From: Enterococcus faecalis_A
Lineage (GTDB): Bacteria; Bacillota; Bacilli; Lactobacillales; Enterococcaceae
NCBI GenBank assembly: GCA_051295955.1
Contig: JBPDWA010000008.1
Span: forward strand, 86,022-150,021
Direction of reading: 5' to 3'
Length of the DNA: 64,000 nucleotides
Positions 27,094 through 36,963 of this stretch are shown in pieces. The stretch's first letter is position 1; each line of letters opens with the position of its first letter. A program made the position numbers and the translations under genes. Below the pieces are notes generated by a model that ran no database searches, was not told where the DNA came from, and saw only the letters and a program-made list of their open reading frames with translations.

Positions 27094-27750
27094 TTAAAGA
27101 ATAATATTATCTTTGATAACGCCTAAGTCTTTAATTAAAATTTTTCGATTTTGGATCGTAATCGCCCCCGTATCTTTTAATTGTTGAATCATACGATTTA
27201 CACTGCTAGCAGAAGTAATTCCGCAGAAATGAGCGATTTCTTCATTAGTCACCACAAAATCAATTAAAATGCCATTCTCTGTAGACACGCCGAATGTATC
27301 GTAAAGTTCGTAGATTTGCGTACAAACGGCACCGAATTTTCCATTCATTAACATTTGTTGCATCTTTTTCATAGAATGCATTAAACGGACACGATAGTAA
27401 TCTTTGACATACATTTGCAGTTCTTTGCTTTGATTAATATCTTTCCAGAATTGGATACGATCGATTTGATAGAGTTCCGCTTGGTCAGACTCAATGCGAA
27501 TATTAAAAGGTGCGTCAATAAACTGAGAATATTCATCTCTAACCAACGATACAATTTCTAAACTATTGATGTAGCGCAAATTAAATTCACGTCCATCTTT
27601 TGAAATAACGCTGGTTTTGATAATTCCGTCTTTTAATACATAAGCGTAGCGATCTTGAAGGCCTTCATAGGTTAAATAATTTCTTTTCTTTTTGACAACA
27701 ATGGGAAACGAGTGACTGTCTAGATACTTTTGTAAAACGGATTTTTCCAT
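27094..27750 (-). CDS. ers: Crp/Fnr-family regulator of the Ers/PrfA type
   Basis: 218 aa. An N-terminal cyclic-nucleotide-like beta-barrel (YAYVLKDGIIKTSVISKDGREFNLRYIN) without a clear cAMP pocket, a long dimer helix (MHSMKKMQQMLMNGKFGAVC), and a C-terminal winged helix (TNEEIAHFCGITSASSVNRMIQQLKDTGAI). This is the layout of Listeria PrfA and of E. faecalis Ers (oxidative stress survival, citrate and arginine catabolism). Position after ruvB matches ers as I recall it. The Ers-box in its upstream region suggests autoregulation. Confidence 0.82.
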   Translation of the reverse strand: MEKSVLQKYLDSHSFPIVVKKKRNYLTYEGLQDRYAYVLKDGIIKTSVISKDGREFNLRYINSLEIVSLVRDEYSQFIDAPFNIRIESDQAELYQIDRIQFWKDINQSKELQMYVKDYYRVRLMHSMKKMQQMLMNGKFGAVCTQIYELYDTFGVSTENGILIDFVVTNEEIAHFCGITSASSVNRMIQQLKDTGAITIQNRKILIKDLGVIKDNIIL

Positions 27751-27876
27751 TCGTGAGTAACTCCTCGTAGATTATTGTAATATTTTTCATCCAAATAGTT
27801 CTTGATGAAATGAAAATGATTTTTTTTCTAAAAAATACTTCATTACTAGTTAAACGGATAAAACATCAAAAATCAA

Positions 27877-27887
27877 CAACAAATGTT
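27877..27887 (-). promoter_or_regulatory. Ers-box
   Basis: The minus strand reads AACATTTGTTG, the Ers-box reported (from memory) for E. faecalis ers targets. It is framed by TCAACA and TGTTGA arms at 27873-27889. It lies 127 bases upstream of the regulator gene and 300 before the MFS gene, so it could control both. Confidence 0.6.
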
Positions 27888-28186
27888 GATAAAATTTGAT
27901 ATTTACTTTTTATAATGCTTTTTTGCAATTACAAAACCACATTTATTAAACCGAGGTTTTCTATATACTAAACATATAAAAGAATTTCAGAAAATTTTTT
28001 GGAAAGTAACATAAAGTGAGGGGATTAAAAACAGCAGTGAAAATAATCAAAACTAAAAATAGCAGAAACTAAGTAGCTAATGTTTTGCTTGCTGGTTAGA
28101 TTTTGAAAAATATACGCTGGTTTCTTGCTACTTATTGTAAATAGTAGCAGTGAATTTTAAAAATAAGAGAGGATCTTGAAATCACC

Positions 28187-29422
28187 ATGACAGCACAAAC
28201 AAATGAAAAATTATTTAATAAAGGGTTCGTTAGTATTACTTTGATCAACTTTATAGTATATCTTGTTTACTATTTACTGATGGTTATTATTGCAGTAATC
28301 GCTCAAGATAATTTGCATGCAACTTTAGGTCAAGCAGGTCTGGCTTCAGGTATTTACATCATCGGTACCTTACTGGCACGACTTTTTATGGGGAAAACCC
28401 TAGAGTTAATCGGTCGCAAGCAGGTTTTACGCTATGGTGCTTTGTTTTATTTAATTACAACTATTGCTTATTTATACATGCCGAATATCGGAATTCTCTA
28501 TCTCGTACGCTTTTTAAATGGCTTTGGATACGGAACAGTATCTACAGCAACGAATGCGATTGTAACGGCGTATATTCCAAAAGCAAAAAAAGGGGAAGGC
28601 ATCAACTATTACGGGTTAAGTACTAGTTTGGCAGCCGCTATTGGACCTTTTATCGGTATGGTTTTATTAAATTCAACCAGTTTCTATTTTATTATTTTGT
28701 TCTCCATTGTCTTGATTTTTCTTACAACAGTTGCTTGTTTTGTGTTCCCTGTTAAAAATATCCACCTAACACCAGAGCATAAAGCAAACTTGTCTCGCTG
28801 GACAGTTGATAGTTTTATTGAAAAGAAAGTCTTATTTGTAACATTTATTGCATTTTTGATGGGGTTAGCTTATTCTAGCGTACTATCATTTCTATCTTCT
28901 TATGCCAAAGTCATTGACTTAGTAAGTGCAAGTTCTTACTTTTTCGTGGTCTATGCCCTCGTTATTACCGCAACTCGGCCATTATCCGGTCGAATTTTTG
29001 ATAAACGAGGTGAAAATTATGTGATGTATCCTAGTTATCTATTCTTAACCGTGGGCTTATTCTTATTGAGTATCACTACAAATAGCTGGATGTTATTAGT
29101 TTCAGGTGGCCTAATCGGCTTAGGTTACGGTACGTTTATGTCAAATGGCCAAGCAGTTTGTCTGAAGGAAAGTCCTAGCAGTCATCGTATTGGGATTGCT
29201 TTGTCAACTTACTTTATCGGTTTAGATCTTGGTTTGGGCGTGGGTCCTTATATTTTAGGAGAATTACATGATTTTCTATCTTTCCAAGGCCTTTACTTAT
29301 TTGCTGGTTTTATTCCTCTTGTCTGCGGGATTCTTTATGCTATTTTTTATAAAACCAAAAAGTCTGCTAGAGATGTTTCTTTAGAGAAAATAGAAGAGAT
29401 TGAAGAACAATCAGAACTTTAA
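28187..29422 (+). CDS. MFS transporter
   Basis: 411 aa with twelve predicted membrane helices. Loop 2-3 motif ARLFMGKTLELIGRKQVLRYG matches the MFS G-x-x-x-D-R-x-G-R-R signature in relaxed form. Motif C-like GLSTSLAAAIGPFIGMVL suggests a drug/H+ antiporter-type or staphylopine-exporter-type member. Substrate unknown. It is divergent from the Ers-like regulator, which may control it. The distance from AGAGAGGA to the ATG is longer than ideal. Confidence 0.85.
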   Translation: MTAQTNEKLFNKGFVSITLINFIVYLVYYLLMVIIAVIAQDNLHATLGQAGLASGIYIIGTLLARLFMGKTLELIGRKQVLRYGALFYLITTIAYLYMPNIGILYLVRFLNGFGYGTVSTATNAIVTAYIPKAKKGEGINYYGLSTSLAAAIGPFIGMVLLNSTSFYFIILFSIVLIFLTTVACFVFPVKNIHLTPEHKANLSRWTVDSFIEKKVLFVTFIAFLMGLAYSSVLSFLSSYAKVIDLVSASSYFFVVYALVITATRPLSGRIFDKRGENYVMYPSYLFLTVGLFLLSITTNSWMLLVSGGLIGLGYGTFMSNGQAVCLKESPSSHRIGIALSTYFIGLDLGLGVGPYILGELHDFLSFQGLYLFAGFIPLVCGILYAIFYKTKKSARDVSLEKIEEIEEQSEL

Positions 29423-29465
29423 ACGGTGAGTAATTAAAATTTAATTATAGAAGGGATGCTTTATT

Positions 29466-29636
29466 ATGAATACAGATGAACGAGTATTGGAAGTACTACA
29501 AAAAACATTGGTAAAAATTGAAGAACTAAATACGCGCTTGGGTCATATTGAAGAAGATCTGGATACATTGGATCACTTAGATCAATATGTGCGTGAAATT
29601 GAGATGGTTACTGAAAACAATAATATCATCGGTTAA
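29466..29636 (+). CDS. Small coiled-coil protein
   Basis: 56 aa, acidic, with heptad-like spacing of Leu and Ile (LEVLQKTLVKIEELNTRLG, HIEEDLDTLDHLDQYVREIE). No signal or membrane segment. It starts 43 bases after the MFS stop with GAAGGGATG upstream and ends before a strong terminator, so it is probably co-transcribed with the transporter. Family not recognised. Confidence 0.7.
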   Translation: MNTDERVLEVLQKTLVKIEELNTRLGHIEEDLDTLDHLDQYVREIEMVTENNNIIG

Positions 29637-29667
29637 AGAAGAGTCTTTTAAAAAGGAAAGTATAAGC

Positions 29668-29704
29668 AAAAGGGATCGAATGAAACATTCGTCCCTTTTT
29701 TATT
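29668..29704. terminator. Bidirectional terminator between converging genes
   Basis: AAAAGGGA-T-CGAATG, AAA loop, CATTCG-TCCCTTTTTT. A runs on one side and T on the other allow it to serve both the MFS operon and the RpiR gene. Confidence 0.85.
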
Positions 29705-30585
29705 TAAATAAATTCTTCTGTACCTGGGTATGCCAGCAACCCCGTTTGTAATAATTCTTGTTTTCCCTGTAGTTCTAGAACATTTTTTTTATAATCTCTG
29801 GCATACAAAGATGCAAATAAGGTGCCTAAAATATATTCAAAAGCAGTTTGTGAGGAAAAGGTAGCTACTTTTGCAAAATCGTATTCTTCTTGAACCGTAA
29901 TAATTGGCAAAGTAGCACATTTTATTAGCGGCGAACGAAGATTTCCAGTTAAGAGCAGAATAGGAATTGCTTGTTCATGAAGATAGTGCATCACTTTTTT
30001 GTAGAGGGGGACGGTTCCGCTGTATGTGATGAAGATTGCACAATCTTGAGGTGTTAAATTAGTAGCGTTCCAAGCTTCATCTGCATATTCTTCCGCAATG
30101 ATAGCCAGCTTATTTAATTTAACTAACTTATTTTGAAAACTGCGAGCCCGTATTTGTGAGTCTCCGCGGGCAAATAGATAGATATGGTTCGCTGCTTGGA
30201 GCATATCGGTGGCTTGTTCTAAGGCGGATTCTTCTAATTGGATCATCGTTTTTTTTATAGTATTGATCGTCAAATCCGCCATTTTTTTCGCAATCTCAAT
30301 GGCTGTATCATTTTCATCAAAGGGAAAATTTACGTTAACATCCGTTGCAGTGTGAAGCTTCGTATAAGCAACTTCGGAAGCTGCAGTTTTTAATTCACGG
30401 AAGCCGCTATAACCTAATTTTTTGCAGAGCCGAACTACTGCTGAATGAGATGCATAGGTATTTTTGGCTAGTTCGCTAATCGAAAGTTTGGGTATATCCA
30501 TGATGTGGTGCACGATGTAATCCGCAATTCTTTTTTCTGTGAGGGTTAATGTTGTATGGTGAGTTAGTTTTTCAATGAGCAACAT
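29704..30585 (-). CDS. MurR/RpiR-family transcriptional regulator
   Basis: 293 aa. N-terminal helix-turn-helix of the RpiR type (TLTEKRIADYIVHHIMDIPK, SISELAKNTYASHSAVVRLC, KKLGYSGFRELK), then a SIS sugar-phosphate-binding domain (ANHIYLFARGDSQIRARSFQ, DCAIFITYSGTVPLYKKVM). Start ATG at 30585 after GGAGGTG; the frame extends five codons further but into the RBS. It is divergent from the oxidoreductase at 30787 and probably controls it in response to a sugar phosphate. Confidence 0.88.
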   Translation of the reverse strand: MLLIEKLTHHTTLTLTEKRIADYIVHHIMDIPKLSISELAKNTYASHSAVVRLCKKLGYSGFRELKTAASEVAYTKLHTATDVNVNFPFDENDTAIEIAKKMADLTINTIKKTMIQLEESALEQATDMLQAANHIYLFARGDSQIRARSFQNKLVKLNKLAIIAEEYADEAWNATNLTPQDCAIFITYSGTVPLYKKVMHYLHEQAIPILLLTGNLRSPLIKCATLPIITVQEEYDFAKVATFSSQTAFEYILGTLFASLYARDYKKNVLELQGKQELLQTGLLAYPGTEEFI

Positions 30586-30786
30586 ACGCTTCACCTCCAA
30601 CGTTAGTGTAGCGTATTTGGTAAGGGAAGGCCAGCCTGGATGTTCATTTTTTGAACAAAATGTTCAGAAAACGGGTACTTTTTCCGCTGATTTTGAAAAT
30701 TCTATTCAAAATGGCTCATAGCTTCACCGATTACTAGCTGATTGAGTATACTAGAAAGGAAAATTGTAATTTTAGGAGGAATTGAT

Positions 30787-31809
30787 ATGCTGACTATTGC
30801 TTACATTGGTAACGGCAAAAGTGCCAATCGTTATCACTTACCATTTTCAACAAAATTAACTGATAAAATTAACGTGAAAACTATTTATTCACCTTCCAAT
30901 AACAGTCCTTGGCAAAAAATAGATGGTGTTTATTACACGAATGATCTTGAAGAAATTTTCCAAGACCCAGAAATTCAATTAGTCGTAGTAACGACTCCGT
31001 TAAAATTTCACTATTATTATGGAAAAATGATTTTAGAACGGGGTAAACATGCCTTGATTGAAAAGCCGTTTACGGAAACTTCAGCAGAAGCTAAAGATTT
31101 ATTTGCTTTAGCTAAAAAGAAAAATTTGATCATTCAATGTTATCAGAACCGCCGCTTTGATTCAGATTTTCTAACCGTTCAAAAAGTGATTGAAAGTGGG
31201 AAATTAGGGGATTTACTGGAAGTTGAAATGCACTTTGATTACTATCGTCCGGAAATTCCGGAGCAAACGAATGACTTCTCTTTAGAAGATAGTTATTTAT
31301 ACGGTCACGCCTGTCATACGGTTGATCAGGTTCTGTCATATTTTGGTGATCCGGACACGATTCACTATGATGTGCGCCAACTATTAGGCGCTGGTCGGAT
31401 GAATGACTATTTTGACCTGGACTTTTATTATGACCAATTAAAAGTTTCGATCAAATCCAGTTATTTTCGTTTGAAAGAGCGACCAAGTTTTGTTGTTTAC
31501 GGTAAAAAAGGTGTCTTTACAAAAGTGACGAAAGATCGGCAAGAAGAACATTTGAAACTGTTTTATATGCCTGATCATGCTGATTTTGGCGTAGATTTGC
31601 CGCAGCATTATGGAGCTTTGACGTATATGGATGAAAGAGGTCAGTATCACGAAGAAAAAGTAGTATCAGAGGTAGGGGATTATAGCCGTGTATATGCTGG
31701 GGTATATGACACAATTATCAACGGTCAACCAAAAATTGTAAAAGACGAAGAAACAATTCGCCAAGTGGAAATTTTAGAAACAGGAATCCAAACAGTAAAA
31801 GCCAACTAG
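30787..31809 (+). CDS. Gfo/Idh/MocA-family oxidoreductase
   Basis: 340 aa. NAD(P)-binding Rossmann start AYIGNGKSANRYHLPF, the family's EKPFTETSAEAKDLF motif (EKP catalytic Lys) near residues 93-107, and the C-terminal alpha/beta substrate domain with YGHACHTVDQVLSYFGDP. Substrate is a sugar or inositol-like alcohol that cannot be read from sequence. Start ATG 30787 after TAGGAGGA; 15 codons upstream in frame lack an RBS. Divergent neighbour is the RpiR regulator. Confidence 0.9.
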   Translation: MLTIAYIGNGKSANRYHLPFSTKLTDKINVKTIYSPSNNSPWQKIDGVYYTNDLEEIFQDPEIQLVVVTTPLKFHYYYGKMILERGKHALIEKPFTETSAEAKDLFALAKKKNLIIQCYQNRRFDSDFLTVQKVIESGKLGDLLEVEMHFDYYRPEIPEQTNDFSLEDSYLYGHACHTVDQVLSYFGDPDTIHYDVRQLLGAGRMNDYFDLDFYYDQLKVSIKSSYFRLKERPSFVVYGKKGVFTKVTKDRQEEHLKLFYMPDHADFGVDLPQHYGALTYMDERGQYHEEKVVSEVGDYSRVYAGVYDTIINGQPKIVKDEETIRQVEILETGIQTVKAN

Positions 31810-31870
31810 CACTAAACTCAGCTGCCGACCTTTTTAAAGAGCTAGGCATACAAGGGTATGGAAACTAATG

Positions 31871-31910
31871 CGCTCCTAAAGTTAAATCCAAGAATCTAAC
31901 CTTAGGAGCG
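31871..31910 (+). terminator. Hairpin after the oxidoreductase
   Basis: CGCTCCTAA (31871-31879) with TTAGGAGCG (31902-31910) and inner GTTA/TAAC, followed by TAATTT. A weak T tail. Confidence 0.5.
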
Positions 31911-32195
31911 TAATTTAATCAGCAACGTATGCTTATTTTTTTTCCAAAAATCCGTACTGTTAAGCCATAAAAATCAGGATGCTGGAACAAAAGTATCCAG
32001 CCTTAAGAAGAGGTTGTTTCTGCTTTCGTCGTTTATTCAGTTTTTAGGTATTAGATAAAGATGGGTGTTTTGCCTGACACTCGCTAATGTCGGAACAGTA
32101 CCCTTTCACTCGTTAAAAGTCTGAACAACTGAAAACAGCTGAAATTGTCGCTACTAAAGTGTAGTCAGGCGATCAATTCCTTACTACAGAAAACT

Positions 32196-32405
32196 TTATT
32201 GTTTTACAAAAGAAACGAAGAAGGGCTTATCACTGTCTACAGTAGTAATTGATCCTGAACCAAAACTTACTAGAATGGATCCGTAATTACTTGTTAATAA
32301 ATATTTATAATCACGGTCTCCGGTTATTCTTCTAAATCCGAAGCGATCTGAGTGGCCTTTATCCCCCCGGTATAACCCCCCGTGTGTATAGCTGCTATCG
32401 TTAAA
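32196..32405 (-). pseudogene. 3' remnant of a secreted-protein-like gene
   Basis: An open stretch of about 69 codons without a start, after an in-frame TAG at 32406-32408, ending in TAA at 32196-32198. It is rich in Gly, Tyr and Ser (THGGLYRGDKGHSDRFGFRR, then SILVSFGSGSITTVD). The surroundings from 31911 to 32763 are otherwise gene-free. It probably is what is left of a small extracellular protein; no family recognised. Confidence 0.4.
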
Positions 32406-32763
32406 CTAATGAACTTACAGCACAAGGCTTACTTCAAATACAGTTATTTAAAATTAAAACCATTAATTTTGTTTGTTACCTATTTCAGCGAAGTGCTTTC
32501 TTTAGTTCTACATCATTGACCTCACCCAATTTAAAAAACCTGCGCCCAAGGAACTTTATGCAAATTTTGCTAAGTTCGAGCGCAGAAAGATCTAAACACC
32601 AAAATTTATGTCATGGCTATTGCCCATTCTAGGGCTAAATTGAAATTCTAGTAATCCAAAGCTCAAGTATTAAGTCACTATATAGTCAGCTACATCTCAT
32701 GAAGTATTGCTTTACCTTCAACCTGTACGCCTTTTTCTATCTAGTTTATTGACAAATGGTTAG

Positions 32764-33855
32764 TTATCTATCCTTTAAAACCTCATTTAACATAGAATCG
32801 GATATATCATAATTATACACATATTTATAGTAATTTTTTGTAGCCAGCCTTAATTTATTATCATCTACAGCTTTTTTATCTAATTTATTTGTAATATATA
32901 AAGGTAGGAGTGAACTTTCTCCGCCTGCTCCGCCCCAATTATGAATACCAACGGGAGTGGATATTATATTATTCTCGTGAAAAGCTTTTGTGTTGGCCAA
33001 AGCGTTATTTAAAATTTTCCCTTCCTTAATATCTTTTGCACTGCCAAAGCAAACAATAATAACATCAGGATTCCACTTTAATAACTGCTCTTCACTAACA
33101 TCAATTTGTTGTGCTTTATCCGCAAAAAATGGCAGATCTGATGCAACATTTTTTAACCCAGCCATCTTTAAATAATAATCTCCGTAAGAACCTTTTCCAC
33201 TTACCCTTAATACCTTATTATTAACCATATAAACATATAGTCCAGTTTTACCAGCAACATTTGAATGTTTTCTTACATCCTCCATTTGTTTTTTCGCTCT
33301 ATTCCAAACGGTCTTAAACTTATGAGTTTCAGGAAGAGATAACTCCTTCTCATAGGTAGTTTCCCAATAATCTTGTTCTTTACTGGGATCAATAGCTCCC
33401 TCTCTATCACGATCTAAATTTATAATAGGAATATTAAATCTATCTAAATGATCATTTTGAACGGCCCCATAATAAAAAATCTTTTGAGGTTTTAACTTTA
33501 ACAAAGATTCACTATTCACCGTATATTGTTTATCCATAAAATTATTATTAATACGATCAATATCAGGTTTTATTTTTTTCAATAGAGTATAATTTCCTAG
33601 TTCATTATTTGTATTTTTTGTAAACGTCCACGGTCCCGTACCAACTATTTTAGAATAAACATTGTTATTAGCCATACCTACACTAAATGGGCAATTCCCG
33701 GTGATGACAATTCGGGAGATTTTGCTGTCTTTACCGGAAGAAGAGCTCGTTATCTTTGAAGAACTGTGGTAATTCTGGTATCTTATTGCGCCGAAAACTA
33801 TGAATAAAAGAAGAAGTAGAGTTGAAATTGTATATAGAATATTTTTGTTTTTCAT
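32764..33855 (-). CDS. Membrane-anchored ABC substrate-binding protein (PF01497-like: siderophore/cobalamin/heme type)
   Basis: 363 aa. N-terminal hydrophobic helix LYTISTLLLLLFIVFGAIRY without a lipobox Cys, so membrane-anchored. The FepB/BtuF-like fold follows: SRIVITGNCPFSVGMANN, then PQKIFYYGAVQND, LKWNPDVIIVCFGSAKDI and the late IHNWGGAGGESSLLPLYI. No permease or ATPase gene is near, so it must borrow a transporter or be a relic of a lost operon. Low GC like its surroundings. Substrate uncertain. Confidence 0.75.
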   Translation of the reverse strand: MKNKNILYTISTLLLLLFIVFGAIRYQNYHSSSKITSSSSGKDSKISRIVITGNCPFSVGMANNNVYSKIVGTGPWTFTKNTNNELGNYTLLKKIKPDIDRINNNFMDKQYTVNSESLLKLKPQKIFYYGAVQNDHLDRFNIPIINLDRDREGAIDPSKEQDYWETTYEKELSLPETHKFKTVWNRAKKQMEDVRKHSNVAGKTGLYVYMVNNKVLRVSGKGSYGDYYLKMAGLKNVASDLPFFADKAQQIDVSEEQLLKWNPDVIIVCFGSAKDIKEGKILNNALANTKAFHENNIISTPVGIHNWGGAGGESSLLPLYITNKLDKKAVDDNKLRLATKNYYKYVYNYDISDSMLNEVLKDR

Positions 33856-36160
33856 TTACTAAATCAATCCTTTCATAACGTATAACCAACTATTTTTTAA
33901 CAAATACACGAACAATTGAATATTTTTGTATATACAGTAGTCTGAATAAATCACTGAATTATATCTCCTTGAAAGACTATCTGGTAAGTAGCGATTGCTC
34001 ATTTTTTAAAGGTACTAAATGAGTCAAAATATTAGGAGTTTTCGCTGGCCATAAAGTCTGTTATTTAATTGAAGCTTTATCTTTTCTTATTCAATGTTTG
34101 AACACTTATTTTTAATGAGGTTTTCTAATCGATATATCAATTAAGGTTTTATAATAACTGTTTCCTTGGTTCAATAATTTTAAAATGGTTATTATTACAA
34201 AAGAACCTCCATTTTCCTTAGAAATATCGTAGCCAATTCACAAATCGTAATGATTACTGTTAATGATTATTACATGGTGAATTGAAAATTTCAATAGTTG
34301 TTTGTTTTATTGATTCAAATAAGAATGAAAAAGAATAAAAAAAATTAAAATAACTTTAAGTTAATAGTTTGAATACACTATTAGTAAAGAGGCTTGGAAC
34401 ATTCCGACTATTTATTGTTAGGCAAATTTTTGATGCGTTAAACACTAAAATAAAACAGTCAAATCGAAAAACGATTATTTCTAACAGAGGATAGGTAGTT
34501 ATGCTTTATGGAGAGTTTAGTTGACTATACGGAGTTCTTGCAGCGTTCCGTATTACTTGGCAGCATACCACAAATGAAAATACGAATGCTCCACTATGAG
34601 AATGTTTAGTCAAGGGTCAAGTCGTGACCGAAATACCTGGTTATATCATTGATTCATTTGCGTCTAAACTATACTTAAGATGGGAGATAAAAATACTTTA
34701 TGAGGCCTTTTATGATAAGCTGCTGCTCTTAATTTGAGAACAATAACGGTGAGTGAATAATTTGCATTTTTTAAGCGTAAAAAAATACCTGTCTAAAAAG
34801 ACAGCTAGTACAAGCATAATATTAATATCCAGTCCCGGACAACTTTTCATGAAGACAAAAAATGAAACTAATCTACGAGAGGATGAATAGTACGCCCCAC
34901 TACGAAGAAAAATTTTAAATAAAATTTTTGAGTATCCGTTTGTGAACATATTGCTTCAATTGCTTTGCCAAAACCATTTAAGTTATCAGAATACATGATT
35001 AGGCGTATCCTTAACTTAACGTTTTTCAACTTATTTAACTCTAATATTGGAAACGCAGTTCCGCTAATCTAAGTATCTAAAAGATACTTGTATCCTTTAA
35101 TTGTTAAAACCGGAACAAATATATCAGCTTTCGACTAAATTGTTTTCTGGTGTTGCACTTTCGAGTGAATGAAAGATAGAATTTAAAAATTTTCTTATAT
35201 ACGTATTTTATGATAAGTTTACAGAAAATGGTATGATTTAGATGAAGCTGAAGGTAGGTCAATAGGAATATTGTTGAAAGACTTGACAAAAAGAAGGGTG
35301 AATTCTATAGATTGAAATCAATGAATGTATAGAAATCATCAGTATTTAATTATATTACAATGAGAAATGGTGTTGTACCTGCAATTCTTTTAGATGAGTT
35401 ATAGAAAATTTCTCTGTTCATTGTCCAAGACTCACTTAAGATGGTTTGAAACTACTATAATTTAAAGATTGAAACTATAAAAAATATTATGGAATAATGT
35501 AGATAGAGCTCAAGCTAAAAATATTTCTTGTAAATGCTTGGGAAGAAAATATACAAACTTCAATATAAAAGAAAACTAAAAAAATTTTTGAGAAAGACAT
35601 TTAGAAAATAGTTCAATATTATTTGAAAGGTTCAGCAATATAAATTTATATGATGAAAAAAATTAATATATTTTATTGTTGGACTATAATCAAAGTGAAA
35701 GGAACGGTCGCTTCCTGTTATAAGATGGATTAAAGATGACAATATTTCAGAAATGATCTATAATACAGCTAATCAAAATAATAGGAAAAATTTTGGTTAG
35801 TTTATTCAGTTAAATCAAGAGAAGGATAATTGAGAAAACTGTATGATTACACGGTAATTGTGATTTCGGTATTCCACAAGGCGAGTACGGTGAACTGTGT
35901 CAGAGGTGATTATAGCCAACGTATTACTAAAGCATGTAAAAATGTTACGCTCCAGTGTGAATATTGCCACAAAAAGAATTTACGCTTCAATATGAGCATT
36001 ATGTTTTTAAAGAAAGGGAAGCTTTTCAGTAATGGCTGGTCATTTAATAAAATGCTTTGGGAATTGAAATTGGTTGAGAGTCCACTTATGTTGGGAATAA
36101 TATATATTCAGAGCAACTAAGTAATGAAATTTTTTTATTATAAGATTGGAGGAATTTTTT
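33856..36160. other. Gene-poor, AT-rich relic zone
   Basis: About 2.3 kb with only short chance frames on both strands. None has an RBS plus family likeness; a 96-codon frame at 35830-36120 has an HxCxxC-like CEYCHKKN but no convincing start. Codon pattern is broken throughout, as in decayed mobile DNA. Confidence 0.5.
34242..34262. promoter_or_regulatory. Orphan Zur-box-like palindrome
   Basis: AAATCGTAATGATTAC (34242-34257) matches sixteen consecutive positions of the Zur consensus; the right arm then diverges (TGTTA). An overlapping second half, TAATGATTATTAC, follows. No intact gene begins close by: the nearest, the substrate-binding protein, starts 386 bases away on the minus strand. 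Confidence 0.5.
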
Positions 36161-36655
36161 ATGAATGAACAAAAGTGGAGTAGATTATTAAAAATTTTTT
36201 CTCTATTAATACCGACCTCTTATGCTTTCTTTGTTTCTATCGACAATGCAATATTTGCATGGAATGACAATTATCAGTTTGTTAAACACGTTATGTCTAT
36301 GGATACTGTAAAAACTAGTGTAAATTGGAGAAGCATTAACACTCCAATATTATGGGAAATTTCTTATAACCTATTGATAATTTTTGAAATAGCTACATTT
36401 TTAACTGGAGTAATAGGACTAATTCAGCTTATTAAAAATTTTAATAAGGAAAAAAAAATATTTGAAAAATCTAAATTCTTTGGGTATATAACCTTTTTCT
36501 TGTCCATACTAGTCTGGTTTTTTGGGTTTATAGATATAGGTGGAGAATGGTTTAAGATGTTTTTATCCCCTTCATGGAATGGACAACCTATAGCTATGTG
36601 GCTATCTATTCTTTTTTGTGTTCTATTAAGTTTGTTTAATCAGGCAGAGCAATAG
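36161..36655 (+). CDS. DUF2165-family small membrane protein
   Basis: 164 aa with about four membrane helices. The conserved DUF2165 features are present: an aromatic-rich first helix with IDNAIFAWNDNYQFVKHVMSMD, then WEISYNLLIIFEIATFLTGVIGLIQL and a late IDIGGEWFKMFLSPSWNGQ. The start is ATG 36161 after GGAGGAAT; the frame beginning 36146 lies in the RBS. Intact despite decayed surroundings; function of the family unknown. Confidence 0.8.
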   Translation: MNEQKWSRLLKIFSLLIPTSYAFFVSIDNAIFAWNDNYQFVKHVMSMDTVKTSVNWRSINTPILWEISYNLLIIFEIATFLTGVIGLIQLIKNFNKEKKIFEKSKFFGYITFFLSILVWFFGFIDIGGEWFKMFLSPSWNGQPIAMWLSILFCVLLSLFNQAEQ

Positions 36656-36829
36656 TGTTTCACTTATAAAAAACAAGACCAACTGCTAAATTCCAGTGTT
36701 TATAACTTGTACGTAGCTCATATATTAGAAAAAATATAAACCCTGGCTATTCATACAAACAATGTATTGATAAAATTCACATTTTTAGTAGAGCGTTAGT
36801 ATGAAAAATGAATGGATGTTCTAGTATAG

Positions 36830-36963
36830 CTCGATCAACAACCACTTTTAGAATCTCTGATGATAAAAAAGAACTAGTATTAAAATATGCAAAAGCTCAG
36901 TATCTTATATTGACAGAACTTTACAGGAATGTCGAACTTGATAAAATTGCTGTATACAAATAA
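36830..36963 (+). pseudogene. Remnant of a RelB/ribbon-helix-helix antitoxin
   Basis: The frame reads SSIARSTTTFRISDDKKELV and then LKYAKAQ, TELYRN and a stop at 36961-36963. Serial Thr/Arg strand followed by a helix is the ribbon-helix-helix start of RelB/DUF6290 antitoxins. The expected ATG is out of frame (ATG at 36815 runs into TAG), and the 3' part is lost. A decayed helical partner frame at 37080-37165 may be its toxin. Confidence 0.5.

Noticed and set aside
1..31800. Melissococcus plutonius as the source
   Set aside because: Related and partly syntenic, but the core genes here look clearly richer in GC than that species.
34710..36120. Frames of 60-96 codons in the relic zone
   Set aside because: Random-looking composition, no RBS at the start, no motif beyond a chance CxxC.
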